From positions 224,161-288,160 of the forward strand of contig NZ_JAGHQP010000003.1 in assembly GCF_017744255.1 (NCBI RefSeq): a stretch of 64,000 nucleotides of DNA. The letters are read 5' to 3'. The position numbers and the translations under genes are program-made. Positions 28,610 to 38,203 of this stretch are shown here, piece by piece (the stretch's first letter is position 1; each line of letters begins with the position of its first letter). The DNA is from Brevundimonas sp. A19_0 (GTDB taxonomy: Bacteria; Pseudomonadota; Alphaproteobacteria; Caulobacterales; Caulobacteraceae). Under the pieces are notes generated by a model, which saw nothing but the letters and a program-made list of their open reading frames with translations, searched no databases and was not told the origin of the DNA.

Positions 28610-30145
28610 TCAGCGCGTGTTGCCGACGGGGTTGTTGCCCCACAGACGGTCGTACTTCCAGCCCGACAGATCCTCGACGATCTCCTGGTGCTTCGGATCG
28701 GACGGCGTGCGCTCGCCCGAGCGGAAGCGCTCGATCTCTTCCAGCAGTATGACGTGGCTGGCCGGGTTCAGCTTGAACCGGGTCGACACGAACACGCCGA
28801 ACAGCAGGACGGCGAGGGTGCCGGCGCCCAGAACCGCGACGATGGCGATGATGGCCTGGGGGCTCTGGACATCCTGCCCGGAAACGAAGCCTGCGGCCTG
28901 CATCACCTGACCGACCAGCATGACGGCGGCGGCCTGGCTCATCTTGCGGACGAAGGTCATGACCCCGGCAAAGGCGCCCTCACGGCGGCGTCCGGTGACG
29001 ATCTCGTCGACGTCGGCCATGTAATTGTAGGTCGCCCACGGCACATAGTAGAGGGCGCCGCGGCCCAGACCGGCCACCACGACCGGCAGCCACAGCAGCA
29101 CCGAGGCGGCGTTGAGCCCGGCGAAATACATGCCGATGAAGATCACCACGCCAGCGCCGAAGCACAGGGCCGCAAAACGATAGGCGGACGCCGGCGACAG
29201 GCGGATGGCGAAGTTGATCGCCAGCATCACCGACACCAGCTGCACCAGCGACGTCACGCCGACCAGACCGGCCACAATGGCGGCGGACCCGCTCAGGGCA
29301 AACACCACGAAATAGGTGAAGGCGGCGTTGTAGATGTCCTGGCTGATATAGCCGCCCAGATACATGCCCAGGTGCAGCCGGAAGGCCCGGATGCGCAGGG
29401 TCGAGAACAGGTTGCGGTACAGTGATCCCATCGAGTTCAGCAGGGTGGGGCGCCCCTTGCGTTCGGCCTCTTCCAGGCCCGGCGGACGCTGGCGCTCCCA
29501 GCTGAAGGCGTACAGCAGGCCGGCCACGATCATGAACAGCACCGCAAAGATGATGCCCATGTAGAAATAGGTGTTGGGATCATCCGGCCCCAGCTGGGTG
29601 ATCAGCCAGCCGGGCAGGAAGGCGGCCCCGGCCGAGGCCAGCTGTCCGCACAGGATGCGGGCGCCCGCCATCTGGGCCTTGGTCTTGTAGTCGGTGGCCA
29701 TTTCCGAGGCGAGGGTCTCATACGGGATGATCTCCATCGCATAGACCAGCTCGAACAGGACGTAGGTGATCAGGTAGTACCAGAAGGTCTGGCCCGGCAG
29801 CCACATGAGGGCAAAGGACGGCAGCAGCGGAATGGCGGCCAGGATGAAGAACCGGCGCCGCCCGAAGGTCCGCGCGATCCATCCGCGACCCAGGCTGTCG
29901 GACAGGTGGCCGATGACCGGGCTGGCCACCGCGTCCAGAATGCGCGCCACCCCGAAGATCAGCGTCGCCTGGGCCACCGAGAGACCGCAGAAGGTGGTGT
30001 AGAAGAACAGGATCCACGTGCCGATGACGGTCATGGAGCCGCCGCCGAGCACATCGTTCAGCCCGTAGGCAGTCATATTGTACCAGCGCACCGGACGGGT
30101 CGGGTGCGTCGGCATCGCGGGCCGGGCGGCGATGGGGTCGGTCAC
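28610..30145 (-). CDS. GPH-family (MFS_2) sugar/uronide:cation symporter
   Basis: A 511-residue, 12-helix transporter of the glycoside-pentoside-hexuronide group. The N-terminus has YGLNDVLGG, then DAVASPVIGHLSDSLGRGW (the MFS_2 form of the GHLSD loop). YIPYETLASEM-like IIPYETLASEM and PWATYNYMADVDE are further family motifs. The start is GTG 30145 with AGGAGG. These symporters bring uronides or glycosides into the cell with H+ or Na+. Its position between iolA (79 bp) and GH105 (26 bp) suggests a substrate that GH105 then splits. Confidence 0.88.
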   Translation of the reverse strand: MTDPIAARPAMPTHPTRPVRWYNMTAYGLNDVLGGGSMTVIGTWILFFYTTFCGLSVAQATLIFGVARILDAVASPVIGHLSDSLGRGWIARTFGRRRFFILAAIPLLPSFALMWLPGQTFWYYLITYVLFELVYAMEIIPYETLASEMATDYKTKAQMAGARILCGQLASAGAAFLPGWLITQLGPDDPNTYFYMGIIFAVLFMIVAGLLYAFSWERQRPPGLEEAERKGRPTLLNSMGSLYRNLFSTLRIRAFRLHLGMYLGGYISQDIYNAAFTYFVVFALSGSAAIVAGLVGVTSLVQLVSVMLAINFAIRLSPASAYRFAALCFGAGVVIFIGMYFAGLNAASVLLWLPVVVAGLGRGALYYVPWATYNYMADVDEIVTGRRREGAFAGVMTFVRKMSQAAAVMLVGQVMQAAGFVSGQDVQSPQAIIAIVAVLGAGTLAVLLFGVFVSTRFKLNPASHVILLEEIERFRSGERTPSDPKHQEIVEDLSGWKYDRLWGNNPVGNTR

Positions 30146-30224
30146 GGCTTGTCCTCCTGCTGCCCCGGTCAGTGCCGGGGAAGTCGTTCTTGTGCGCGCC
30201 GGACTCGCGTGGCGCGCGGCGCGC

Positions 30225-31727
30225 TCAGTCCATGGTCGGAATCACAAAGGCATCGGCGGCGGCGCCCGGCGCCATGCCGTCGGGCCAGCGCTGGGTCACG
30301 GTCTTGACGCGGGTCCAGAAGCGGACGCCCTCCATGCCGTGCTGGTTGTGGTCGCCGAAGCCGGAGCGCTTCCATCCGCCAAAGCTGTGGTAGGCGACCG
30401 GTACCGGGATCGGGACATTGATGCCCACCATGCCGACCTGGACGCGGCTGGCGAACTCGCGCGCGGCGTGGCCGTTGCGGGTGAAGATGGCAACGCCGTT
30501 GCCGTACTGGTGGCGGTCGGCGAGGGCGAGGGCGCTCTCGAAATCAGGCGCCCGGACCATCTGCAGGACGGGCCCGAAGATCTCCTCGCGATAGGACTCC
30601 ATCGCCGGCGTGACATGGTCGAACAGCGACGGCCCGACGAAGAATCCGTTCTCGTGCCCCTGAAGCGTAAAGTCGCGACCGTCGACGACCAGTTCGGCGC
30701 CTTCCTCGACGCCGATGCGGATCCAGTTCTCGATGCGCTTCTTATGGATGGCCGTGACGACGGGCCCATAGTGGGCGTCCGGGTCGCCGGGAACGCCGAC
30801 GCGCAGGGCGTCGATGGCGGGGATCAGACGCTCGCGCAGGGCGTCCGCTGTCCGGTCGCCAATCGGCACCACGACCGGCAGGGCCATGCAGCGCTCACCC
30901 GCCGAGCCGAAGGCCGCCCCGCACAGATCGGCGACGACCTGATCCAGATCCGCGTCGGGCATGACCACACCGTGGTTCTTGGCGCCGCCCATGGCCTGCA
31001 CCCGCTTTCCGGCGGCGGCGCCCCGGGCATAGACGTACTGGGCGATGTCGGACGAGCCGACAAAGCTGACGGCGCCGATGGCGGGGTGGTCGAGGATGGC
31101 GTCGACCATCTCCTTGTCGCCGTGCACGACCTGCAGGATCCCTTCCGGCAGGCCGGCCTCAAGCATCAGTTCCGCCAGCCGGTTCGGCACCGACGGATCT
31201 CGCTCGGAGGGCTTGAGGATGAAGGCGTTGCCGCAGGCGATGGCCGGCCCGAACATCCACATCGGGATCATGGCCGGGAAGTTGAACGGGGTGATGCCCG
31301 CCCCGATTCCGACCGGCTGGCGCATGGAATAGACGTCGATGCCGGGTCCGGCGCCCTGGGTGTACTCGCCCTTCAGCGCATGCGGGATGCCGCACGAGAA
31401 TTCGATCACGTCCAGACCGCGCTGGATGTCGCCACGCGCGTCGGCCACGACCTTGCCGTGCTCGGACGACAGCAGTTCGGCGAGCGTGTCCATGTTCGCC
31501 TCGACCAGTTCCTTGAACCGGAACAGGACGCGGGCGCGGCGCTGCGGATTGACCCGCGCCCAGGCCGGCTGGGCCGCGCGTGCGGCGACGATGGCGCGCT
31601 CCAGGTCTGCCGCGACGCCGAGGCTGACCTTGGCCTGCACCTGACCCGAGCCGGGGTTGAAGACCTCGCCCGTGCGCGTGCCGGCGGGGCCGGTCTCGCC
31701 GACGATGACGTGGGAAATCTGTCGCAT
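30225..31727 (-). CDS. iolA: CoA-acylating (methyl)malonate-semialdehyde dehydrogenase
   Basis: A 500-residue ALDH that oxidises malonate semialdehyde to acetyl-CoA (or methylmalonate semialdehyde to propionyl-CoA) with NAD and CoA, the last step of inositol breakdown. Family marks are ITPFNFPAMIPMWMFGPAIACGN-type helix, the MGGAKNHGVVMPDAD segment and catalytic Cys in SAGERCMALP. It lacks the general-base Glu of hydrolytic ALDHs, as expected for MmsA. The start is ATG 31727 (MRQISH). It follows iolB by 11 bp. Confidence 0.93.
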   Translation of the reverse strand: MRQISHVIVGETGPAGTRTGEVFNPGSGQVQAKVSLGVAADLERAIVAARAAQPAWARVNPQRRARVLFRFKELVEANMDTLAELLSSEHGKVVADARGDIQRGLDVIEFSCGIPHALKGEYTQGAGPGIDVYSMRQPVGIGAGITPFNFPAMIPMWMFGPAIACGNAFILKPSERDPSVPNRLAELMLEAGLPEGILQVVHGDKEMVDAILDHPAIGAVSFVGSSDIAQYVYARGAAAGKRVQAMGGAKNHGVVMPDADLDQVVADLCGAAFGSAGERCMALPVVVPIGDRTADALRERLIPAIDALRVGVPGDPDAHYGPVVTAIHKKRIENWIRIGVEEGAELVVDGRDFTLQGHENGFFVGPSLFDHVTPAMESYREEIFGPVLQMVRAPDFESALALADRHQYGNGVAIFTRNGHAAREFASRVQVGMVGINVPIPVPVAYHSFGGWKRSGFGDHNQHGMEGVRFWTRVKTVTQRWPDGMAPGAAADAFVIPTMD

Positions 31728-31738
31728 GGAAGTCTCCG

Positions 31739-32530
31739 TCACCGCACGATCCAGTCGTGCGCCGGGTCGTTCTGGAAGACCCATTTGCGCACCGGTCCGG
31801 CCATGACATTCAGGTAGTAGAGGTCGTACCCGTGGGGGGCTCCGACCGGGTGATAGCCGCGCGGCACCATGACGACGTCGCCATCGTGGACCGCCATGGT
31901 CTCGTCGATAGAGCCGTCCTCGGTATAGACGCGCTGGAAGGCAAAGCCCTGCGGGGGCGACAGCCGGTGGTAATAGGTCTCTTCGAGCAGGGTCTCTTCG
32001 GGCGCGGCATCGCGGTCGTGCTTGTGCGGCGGATAGCTGGACCAGTTGCCGCCCGGGGTGATCACCTCGACCACCAGCAGGCTCTCGGCCACATCGTCGG
32101 CGTCGGACAGGATGTTGCGGACATGCCGGGTGTTGGTGCCCTTGCCGCGCACCTCGACCGCCTCCGGGCGCAGCACACGCACGGCGCCCTTGCCGGTCCC
32201 GGGGGCCGAACAGACGGCCACTTCGGCATCGCTTTCGGCCGTGATCGTCCAGTCCATGCCCGCCGGCAGATAGACCGAGGCCGGAGCCCCGGAAAAGACA
32301 TCGGCGCGCTCGCCCAGACCGGCGTGGATCTCGCCATCCGCCGCAACCGTAACGGTCCCCGACAGCACGACCAGGCAGACCTCGCGCCCGGCCTCGCCTC
32401 CGCTGTGGGACTGTCCCGCCGACAGCTTCACCACGCGAAAGCCGACATGGCGCCAGCCCGCGCTCTCCGGCGTGACCTCAAGCACAGTGCCGGCGTCATC
32501 GGCGGCATGCGGGCGGACGAGCAGGGACAT
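31739..32530 (-). CDS. iolB: 5-deoxy-glucuronate isomerase
   Basis: A 263-residue bicupin that converts 5-deoxy-D-glucuronate to 5-dehydro-2-deoxy-D-gluconate. Diagnostic segments are the cupin metal motif YPPHKHDRD near residue 165, and EETYYHRLSPPQGFAFQRVYT, then PRGYHPVGAPHGYDLYYLNVMAGP, which is highly characteristic of IolB. The ATG at 32530 shares a base with the iolE TGA; a GTG one codon earlier is possible. It is part of the iolCDEBA operon. Confidence 0.95.
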   Translation of the reverse strand: MSLLVRPHAADDAGTVLEVTPESAGWRHVGFRVVKLSAGQSHSGGEAGREVCLVVLSGTVTVAADGEIHAGLGERADVFSGAPASVYLPAGMDWTITAESDAEVAVCSAPGTGKGAVRVLRPEAVEVRGKGTNTRHVRNILSDADDVAESLLVVEVITPGGNWSSYPPHKHDRDAAPEETLLEETYYHRLSPPQGFAFQRVYTEDGSIDETMAVHDGDVVMVPRGYHPVGAPHGYDLYYLNVMAGPVRKWVFQNDPAHDWIVR

Positions 32531-33423
32531 CACACCAGCCCCACGTCGCCAGCCAGACGCTTCAGCGTGTCCAGACCCAGCTGGCCGTATTCGCGCGGGT
32601 TGGCGACGGCCGGGTCCTGCTCGGCCTCGATGACGATCCAGCCGGAGTAGTCGATGGCCTTCAGCGCGGCCATGAAGGCCGGATAGTCATAGTCGCCGTC
32701 GCCCGGCGTGGTGAACATGCCGCCGACCACGCCATTCAGGAAGCTGTCGCCGGCCGCCCGGAACTTGGCGTGCCGCTCGGTGCGGACGTCCTTGCAGTGG
32801 ACATGGCTGATGCGCTCGGGCCGGGTGGTGGCCACCTCGATCGGATCGATGCCGCCATACACCGCATGGCCGGTGTCCAACACCAGACCCACGTGATCCC
32901 CGGTCGCGTCGAAGAAACGGTTCAGGTCGTCCCGGGTCTCGACCACGGTGCCGAGATGGTGGTGATAGGCGAAGCGCATGCCCTGATCGTTGGCGTGGGC
33001 GGCTACCCGGTTCAGCCTCTGGCCGAACACCGCCCAGTCGCCGGGCGCCAGCCGCGGCGGAGAGTCGAGCCGCCCGCCCTCCCGGTCGCCATGCACGGCG
33101 TTCGAGGTCTCTGCCAGGATGAAGACGCTGGAGCCCATGGCCTGCAACAGCGCCATATGGGCGTCCATGGCGGCGATCTCGGCCTCGGCATCCCGCACCA
33201 GCAGGTTCGACGAATACCAGCCGCCGACGATGTCGAGACCGTAGCGCGCCATGATCGGCTTCAACGCCTCCGGATTGCGCGGAAACTTGTTGCCCAGCTC
33301 GACGCCCTCGAACCCGATCTCCTTCACATCGGTCAGCAGCCCATCCAGCGTGATGTCGCCGCCCAGTTCGGGCATGTCATCGTTCGCCCAGGCAATGGGG
33401 CTGACCCCCCAGCGGATGGTCAT
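32530..33423 (-). CDS. iolE: myo-Inosose-2 dehydratase
   Basis: A 297-residue TIM-barrel enzyme (xylose isomerase-like fold) that removes water from 2-keto-myo-inositol. The N-terminus IRWGVSPIAWANDDMPELGG is the IolE hallmark. Metal ligands lie in FEGVELGNKFP, LVLDTGHAVYGGIDP, HVHCKDV and the final VIEAEQDP. Length is normal. The ATG at 33423 overlaps the iolD stop by four bases, and its own stop overlaps the iolB start, so translation is tightly coupled. Confidence 0.95.
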   Translation of the reverse strand: MTIRWGVSPIAWANDDMPELGGDITLDGLLTDVKEIGFEGVELGNKFPRNPEALKPIMARYGLDIVGGWYSSNLLVRDAEAEIAAMDAHMALLQAMGSSVFILAETSNAVHGDREGGRLDSPPRLAPGDWAVFGQRLNRVAAHANDQGMRFAYHHHLGTVVETRDDLNRFFDATGDHVGLVLDTGHAVYGGIDPIEVATTRPERISHVHCKDVRTERHAKFRAAGDSFLNGVVGGMFTTPGDGDYDYPAFMAALKAIDYSGWIVIEAEQDPAVANPREYGQLGLDTLKRLAGDVGLV

Positions 33424-35255
33424 TCACCCTCTCCCTTGATCCGGGCTTCGTAGATGCGCCGGGCCTCGCGGACCTCGGCGCGGGTCGAGACTTCCGGCAC
33501 GGCGACGTCCCACCAGTGGCCGCCGGCCTCGGTGGTCACGACCGGGTCGGTGTCGATGACGATGACATGGGTGCGGTCGCTGGCCGCGGCGCGCGCGAGC
33601 GCCTGCTCCAGTTCGGCTATGTCCGATACCTTTTCGGCCTCCGCGCCCAGACTGCGGGCGTGGGCGGCAAAATCGATGTCGGCCGGCGAGGCGTGGCGCG
33701 CATCGTCCAGCAGGTTGTTGAAGGGCCGCCCGCCCGTCGCCTGCTGCAGCCGGTTGATGCAGCCATAGCCGCGGTTATCCAGCAGCACGACGGTCAGCTT
33801 CTGGCCCAGCATCACTGCCGTCGCCAGCTCGGAATTCATCATCAGATAGCTGCCGTCGCCGACCATGACGAAGACCTCGCGGTCCGGCTCGGCCAGCTTC
33901 ACACCGAGGCCGCCGGCTATCTCATAGCCCATGCACGAGAAGCCGTACTCCACGTGGTAACCGCCGGGCCGATGTGTCCGCCACAGCTTGTGCAATTCTC
34001 CCGGCAGGCCACCGGCGGCGCACACCACGACGGAGTCCTCATTAGCCTGACGCCAGACGGCCCCGATGACCTGACCGTCCGAGGGCAGGGCGTCCGACGC
34101 AGCAGTGGCTGCCTCCCAGGCCGCGTTCCAGTCCGCGACGCCGTCGGCGCAGCGCCCGCGCCAGTCAGCTGACACCGTCCAGTCGCCCAGCGCCTCCGAC
34201 AACTCGGACAGCACCGCCCTCGCATCCCCCTGCACCCGGTGGGCGCCATGCTTGGTCGCGTCAAAGCCCGCGACATTGATCTGGAACAACCGCTTGCCCG
34301 CAAACATCGTCCGCGAGCCGGTGGTGAAATCCTGCAGCCGGGTGCCGACCGCGACGATCAGATCGGCAGCCTCGGCCGCGTCATTGGCCGCACTGGTCCC
34401 GGTCACCCCGATCGAGCCAAGCGCCTGGGGATGATCCCACGGCAGGCTACCCTTTCCGGCCTGGGTCTCACCGACGGGAATGCCGGTTGCGGCCGCCAGA
34501 GTCGACAGGGTCTCTTCGGCCCCGGAATACAGAACCCCGCCGCCAGCCACGATCAGCGGCGCCTTCGCCGACCGGATCGCTGCGACCAGATCGGCCAGAT
34601 CCTGCGTGTCGGGGCGCGGGCGCGGGGTGCGCCAGATGCGGGGGGAGAAGAAGGCGTCCGGATAGTCATAGGCCTCGGCCTGAACGTCCTGGCACAGGGC
34701 CAGGGTGACCGGACCGCAGGTCGCTGGGTCGATCATCGTCGCCATGGCGCGGGGCAGGGCGTCCAGGATCTGTTCGGGCCGCGTAATACGGTCGAACCAG
34801 CGCGACACCGGCCGGAAACAGTCATTGGCGCTGACGGTGGCGTCGGCGAAGTCCTCGATCTGCTGCAGCACGGGGTCCGGGCGGCGCGAGGCATAGACGT
34901 CGCCCGGCAGGAACAGCACCGGAAGGCGGTTGACGTGCGCCAGCGCGGCCGCCGTGACCATATTGGTCGCACCGGGCCCGATCGAGGTGGTGCAGGCCAT
35001 GGCGCGGCGGCGCCGGCATTGTTTGGCAAAGGCGATGGCGGCGTGGGCCATGCCCTGTTCGTTGTGGGCCCGGAAGGTCGGCAGGGTGTCTTCCATCCCG
35101 GCCAGGGCCTCGCCCATGCCGGCGACATTGCCGTGCCCGAAGATGGCCCAGACCCCCGCGAAATAGGGCACGACCTGTCCGTCGATCTCGACGTGCTGGA
35201 CCGAGAGCCAGCGCGTCAGGGCCTGGGACATGGTCAGGCGCACAGTGTGGCTCAT
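33420..35255 (-). CDS. iolD: 3D-(3,5/4)-trihydroxycyclohexane-1,2-dione hydrolase
   Basis: A 611-residue thiamine-diphosphate enzyme that opens the inositol ring to 5-deoxy-D-glucuronate. The ThDP glutamate lies in FRAHNEQGMAHAA (near residue 60). The TTSIGPGATNM motif and the C-terminal Mg/ThDP motif GDGSYLMMNSE follow, with the domain order of the acetolactate synthase superfamily. The start is ATG 35255 (MSHTVRLTM); the longer open frame covers the iolC 3' end. It overlaps iolC upstream (ATGA) and iolE downstream. Confidence 0.95.
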   Translation of the reverse strand: MSHTVRLTMSQALTRWLSVQHVEIDGQVVPYFAGVWAIFGHGNVAGMGEALAGMEDTLPTFRAHNEQGMAHAAIAFAKQCRRRRAMACTTSIGPGATNMVTAAALAHVNRLPVLFLPGDVYASRRPDPVLQQIEDFADATVSANDCFRPVSRWFDRITRPEQILDALPRAMATMIDPATCGPVTLALCQDVQAEAYDYPDAFFSPRIWRTPRPRPDTQDLADLVAAIRSAKAPLIVAGGGVLYSGAEETLSTLAAATGIPVGETQAGKGSLPWDHPQALGSIGVTGTSAANDAAEAADLIVAVGTRLQDFTTGSRTMFAGKRLFQINVAGFDATKHGAHRVQGDARAVLSELSEALGDWTVSADWRGRCADGVADWNAAWEAATAASDALPSDGQVIGAVWRQANEDSVVVCAAGGLPGELHKLWRTHRPGGYHVEYGFSCMGYEIAGGLGVKLAEPDREVFVMVGDGSYLMMNSELATAVMLGQKLTVVLLDNRGYGCINRLQQATGGRPFNNLLDDARHASPADIDFAAHARSLGAEAEKVSDIAELEQALARAAASDRTHVIVIDTDPVVTTEAGGHWWDVAVPEVSTRAEVREARRIYEARIKGEGE

Positions 35256-37192
35256 GCCGCGGCCCGTGCGCGTCGCGCCTGGCGCCAGGCCTCGGCCAGC
35301 ACCCGCAGGTTCTCGGTCAGCTGGGCAATGGCGCCTTCGTCGTCCAGCTTGCCCTTCAGCCACCGGGCGGCGACGTCGTGGAAGATCGTCCGCCCGACGG
35401 CAAAGCCCTTGACCAGCGGGAAGGGAGCGGCGGCGGAAATCCCGGCCAACACCTGATCCTGCGTCTGCGACAGGCCCAGCAGGACAATGCCCCGGCACCG
35501 CGGATCGTGCTCCAGAATGGCGGCCTCGCTGGCCGCCCATGCCGCCGCATCGCTGGTCGGTTCCAGCTTCCACCAGTCCGGATAGACGCCCAGGTCGTAG
35601 ACGTGGTTGATCACCCGCGCCACCGTATCGCCGCTGACGGGGCCATGCTTGGACGCGATGACCTCGAGCAGCAGTTCATGCCGGGTCGAGCGGCAGGCGT
35701 CGTACAGGCGCAGGATCTGGCGGTCCTGTCTGGCGCGAAGCTCGGCGTCGTCATCGGGGTGGTAGAAGACCAGACATTTGACCACGTGATTGATCGGCCA
35801 TTCCCGCAGGGTGGCCGCGACATCGGGACCGCCCTCGAAGGCCAGCGGCCGCGAGCCCGGATACTCGATCGGACGTCCGATCCAGTAGGGGAGGTCGGCA
35901 GCCGCCTCAAGCGCACGGGCGCCGAAGCGACCGTCCAGCAGCATGCCATAGCGGCCGTCGCCCTGTGCCAGCCGATCGACGGCCTTGAGCGCCAGCCCCT
36001 TGAAGTGAGCGACCGCCTGCTCGTCGCCGACGCCCAGGTCCTTGATCAGGTCGTCGAACTGGCTGCGGTGATCGATGGCCAGAACGGTCAGGTCGGCATG
36101 GTCGCCGTGACGGTTGGTCGACCAGTGGATCTGTTCCAGCATGGCGCTTTCGCGCAGACGGTGCGGCCACTGGCCGGCCAGGAAGGTCTGGAGCTCGTCC
36201 CACGACGCCATGGCCGGCGCGCAGCCGTGGCGCGACACGACCAGCGCCCCGCAGGCATTGGCCATCTCGCAGCAGCTTTCCAGCGGCAGGTCGCGCAGCC
36301 ACCCGCGCAGGAAGCCGGCCATGAAGGCGTCGCCCGCCCCCAGCACATTGAAGACCTCGATGGGAAAGCCCCGGCTGGCCACGCCATCGTCGAGCGAGTC
36401 GGGAATGGCGTCGGGGAAGGCGACACAGCCGTCGGGGCCGCGCTTGCACACCAGCAGCGCCGGGCTGTGGTCGCGGATGGCGCGCAGGGCGGCCAGGGTG
36501 TCGTCCGTGCCGCCGAGGATATGGATTTCCTCTTCGGTGCCGACGATCAGGTCACAGAGCGGCAGGACCTGTTGAAGGCGCTCGGTCACCCGCGCACTGG
36601 CGACAAACCGGTCCTCGCCATTGGCCTTGGAGGTCAGGCCCCACAGCACCGGGCGATAGTCGATATCGAACACCACCCTGCCGCCCTGGGCCTTCATCAG
36701 CTTCGCGGCCTTGAGGCTGGCGTCGAACACGCCCGGCTGGGACAGGTGGGTGCCGTTGACCAGCAGGGCGCCGGCCCGGCCAATCAGGGCCGGATCGATG
36801 TCGTCCACCGACAGGGCCATGTCGGCGCAGTTCTCGCGGAAGAAGATCAGCGGAAAGGTGTCGGGGTCGCGGATGCCCAGCACGGCCAGCGCCGTCAGCC
36901 GGTCCGGATCGGTCGTCAGGCCTGAGGTGTCGACCCCCTCGCGGCCCAGTTCCTCGCGCAGGAAGCGGCCGAAATGATCGTCGCCAACCCGTGTGATCAG
37001 CCCGGCGTTCAGTCCCAGCCGGGCCGCACCGACGGCGGTGTTGGTCGGGCTGCCGCCCACATATTTCGCGAAGGTCGCCATGTCTTCCAGGCGTCCGCCG
37101 ATCTGTTCGCCATACAGATCAATGCCGGCTCGACCCAGCGTCAGCAGGTCGAGCGGGCGGCGCTTTTCGTTTCTGGAAGTGCTTGTGATCAT
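35252..37192 (-). CDS. iolC: 5-Dehydro-2-deoxygluconokinase fused to a DUF2090 aldolase-type domain
   Basis: A 646-residue bifunctional protein. Residues 1-335 are a PfkB-family kinase with GGSPTNTAVGAARLG (46-60) and the catalytic GAGDAF loop near 290; it phosphorylates 5-dehydro-2-deoxygluconate. Residues about 350-640 are a DUF2090 domain with TVLAIDHRSQF, KCLVFYHPDDD and VIASKHGP motifs. That domain resembles class I-type aldolases and is thought to replace IolJ, cutting the product to malonate semialdehyde and DHAP. It is first in the operon. Inverted AATACCCGTT/AACGGGTATT boxes lie 55-93 bp upstream. Confidence 0.92.
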   Translation of the reverse strand: MITSTSRNEKRRPLDLLTLGRAGIDLYGEQIGGRLEDMATFAKYVGGSPTNTAVGAARLGLNAGLITRVGDDHFGRFLREELGREGVDTSGLTTDPDRLTALAVLGIRDPDTFPLIFFRENCADMALSVDDIDPALIGRAGALLVNGTHLSQPGVFDASLKAAKLMKAQGGRVVFDIDYRPVLWGLTSKANGEDRFVASARVTERLQQVLPLCDLIVGTEEEIHILGGTDDTLAALRAIRDHSPALLVCKRGPDGCVAFPDAIPDSLDDGVASRGFPIEVFNVLGAGDAFMAGFLRGWLRDLPLESCCEMANACGALVVSRHGCAPAMASWDELQTFLAGQWPHRLRESAMLEQIHWSTNRHGDHADLTVLAIDHRSQFDDLIKDLGVGDEQAVAHFKGLALKAVDRLAQGDGRYGMLLDGRFGARALEAAADLPYWIGRPIEYPGSRPLAFEGGPDVAATLREWPINHVVKCLVFYHPDDDAELRARQDRQILRLYDACRSTRHELLLEVIASKHGPVSGDTVARVINHVYDLGVYPDWWKLEPTSDAAAWAASEAAILEHDPRCRGIVLLGLSQTQDQVLAGISAAAPFPLVKGFAVGRTIFHDVAARWLKGKLDDEGAIAQLTENLRVLAEAWRQARRARAAA

Positions 37193-37244
37193 TCGTTTCA
37201 GACGCCCCGGTGTCCAAAACGACTATTTCATCAATTCCAAAATC

Positions 37245-37287
37245 GCAATACCCGTTTCACAATTCCGACGAACGGAACGGGTATTTC
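37245..37287 (-). promoter_or_regulatory. Paired IolR-like boxes upstream of iolC (10-bp perfect inverted repeat)
   Basis: AATACCCGTT (37247-37256) and AACGGGTATT (37276-37285) are exact inverted copies. Each arm is a GRAA-N6-TTKC box: GGAA-CGGGTA-TTTC at 37274-37287 on plus, and GAAA-CGGGTA-TTGC on minus at 37245-37258. They lie between iolR and iolC in the iolC promoter. As I recall, RpiR-type IolR of Sinorhizobium binds GGAA-N6-TTCC. Confidence 0.65.
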
Positions 37288-38164
37288 AGGAGGCGCTCCG
37301 GCGCTTCCGCGCGGGCTTTTCGTCAGGCTGGGTGGCGGCAAACGCAAAGTTGATCACCAGCGCCTGGGCCAGGCACATCGAGGCCGACAGCGACCGGAAT
37401 GATCGCACCTCCGATTCGCGGGTCAGAAGGGCCAGATCGGCCGGCGCCGAGATGGGGCTGACGGCGCTGTCGCTGATGGCCAGAACCCGCGCGCCGCCTT
37501 CCCGCGCGGCCTCGACCACGGCCACGGTCTCGGCGGCATAGGGGTGATAGCTGATGGCGATCAGCAGATCGTCGGGGGCGATGGACTTGACCTGGGGCAT
37601 GGCGAGGCCCGCCACACCGTCGATGAAGACGGTCCGCTTGCCCGCCTGGAGCAGTGAATAGACGAGGTAGGAGGCCACCGGGAAGGACCGCCGGAATCCC
37701 GTGACATGCACGGTCGCGGCCTTCGAGATCATCTGGACGGCGGCCTCGATCTCCTGACGGCTGACGGTCTGGGTCAGGTTCTGCAGGGCCAGGATATTGC
37801 CCTCGACGAACTCCGACAGCAGGTCGGCCGGCTTGGTCGCCTCGTCGTGGGTCGTCTCGTTCAACTGGCGGATTCGCTCGGAATATCCCAGTGCCGCGTG
37901 GCTGTTCAGCAGGCCGTCGCGGAACAGCCGTTGCATCTGGCTGGCGCCCTCGAAGCCGAAGGTCTTGGCGAAGCGGACAATGGTCGAGGGCTGGACCCCG
38001 CATCGCGAGGCGATGACCGACAGGGTCTCGAGCGCAAAGTCGTTCGGCTCGTCGAGGATATGTCGGGCGATCTGCTTGAGTCGCTTGCTCAGCCCCTCAT
38101 AGCGAAGGACGATCTGGGCCCTGAGCTCTTCAGCCGAGGCGGGCGCGGGCGGCGTCTGTTCCAT
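37286..38164 (-). CDS. iolR: MurR/RpiR-family regulator of inositol genes
   Basis: A 292-residue regulator. Residues about 10-85 form the RpiR winged/helix-turn-helix domain (ETLSVIASRCGVQPSTIVRFAKTFGF). Residues about 125-270 form a SIS sugar-phosphate-binding domain (VHVTGFRRSFPVASYLVYSLL, DLLIAISYHPYAAETV). RpiR-type IolR proteins repress inositol genes and respond to a phosphorylated pathway intermediate. The gene lies between iolC (same strand, 93 bp) and the divergent iolG, with matching boxes on both sides. The symbol is inferred from context. Confidence 0.88.
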   Translation of the reverse strand: MEQTPPAPASAEELRAQIVLRYEGLSKRLKQIARHILDEPNDFALETLSVIASRCGVQPSTIVRFAKTFGFEGASQMQRLFRDGLLNSHAALGYSERIRQLNETTHDEATKPADLLSEFVEGNILALQNLTQTVSRQEIEAAVQMISKAATVHVTGFRRSFPVASYLVYSLLQAGKRTVFIDGVAGLAMPQVKSIAPDDLLIAISYHPYAAETVAVVEAAREGGARVLAISDSAVSPISAPADLALLTRESEVRSFRSLSASMCLAQALVINFAFAATQPDEKPARKRRSAS

Positions 38165-38189
38165 ATCTCGACCTCAAGTTTCATCTGAC

Positions 38190-38203
38190 GGAATATCCGT
38201 TCG
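38190..38203 (+). promoter_or_regulatory. IolR-like box in the iolR-iolG divergent region
   Basis: GGAA-TATCCG-TTCG fits the GGAA-N6-TTYC pattern with one mismatch. It lies 25 bp before the iolR start and 99 bp before iolG, where it could serve both promoters. Confidence 0.5.

Noticed and set aside
30163..30180. CCCCGG-N6-CCGGGG hairpin between iolA and the GPH symporter as a terminator
   Set aside because: The stem is short, no T-run follows, and the genes on both sides belong functionally together, so at most it could attenuate transcription.
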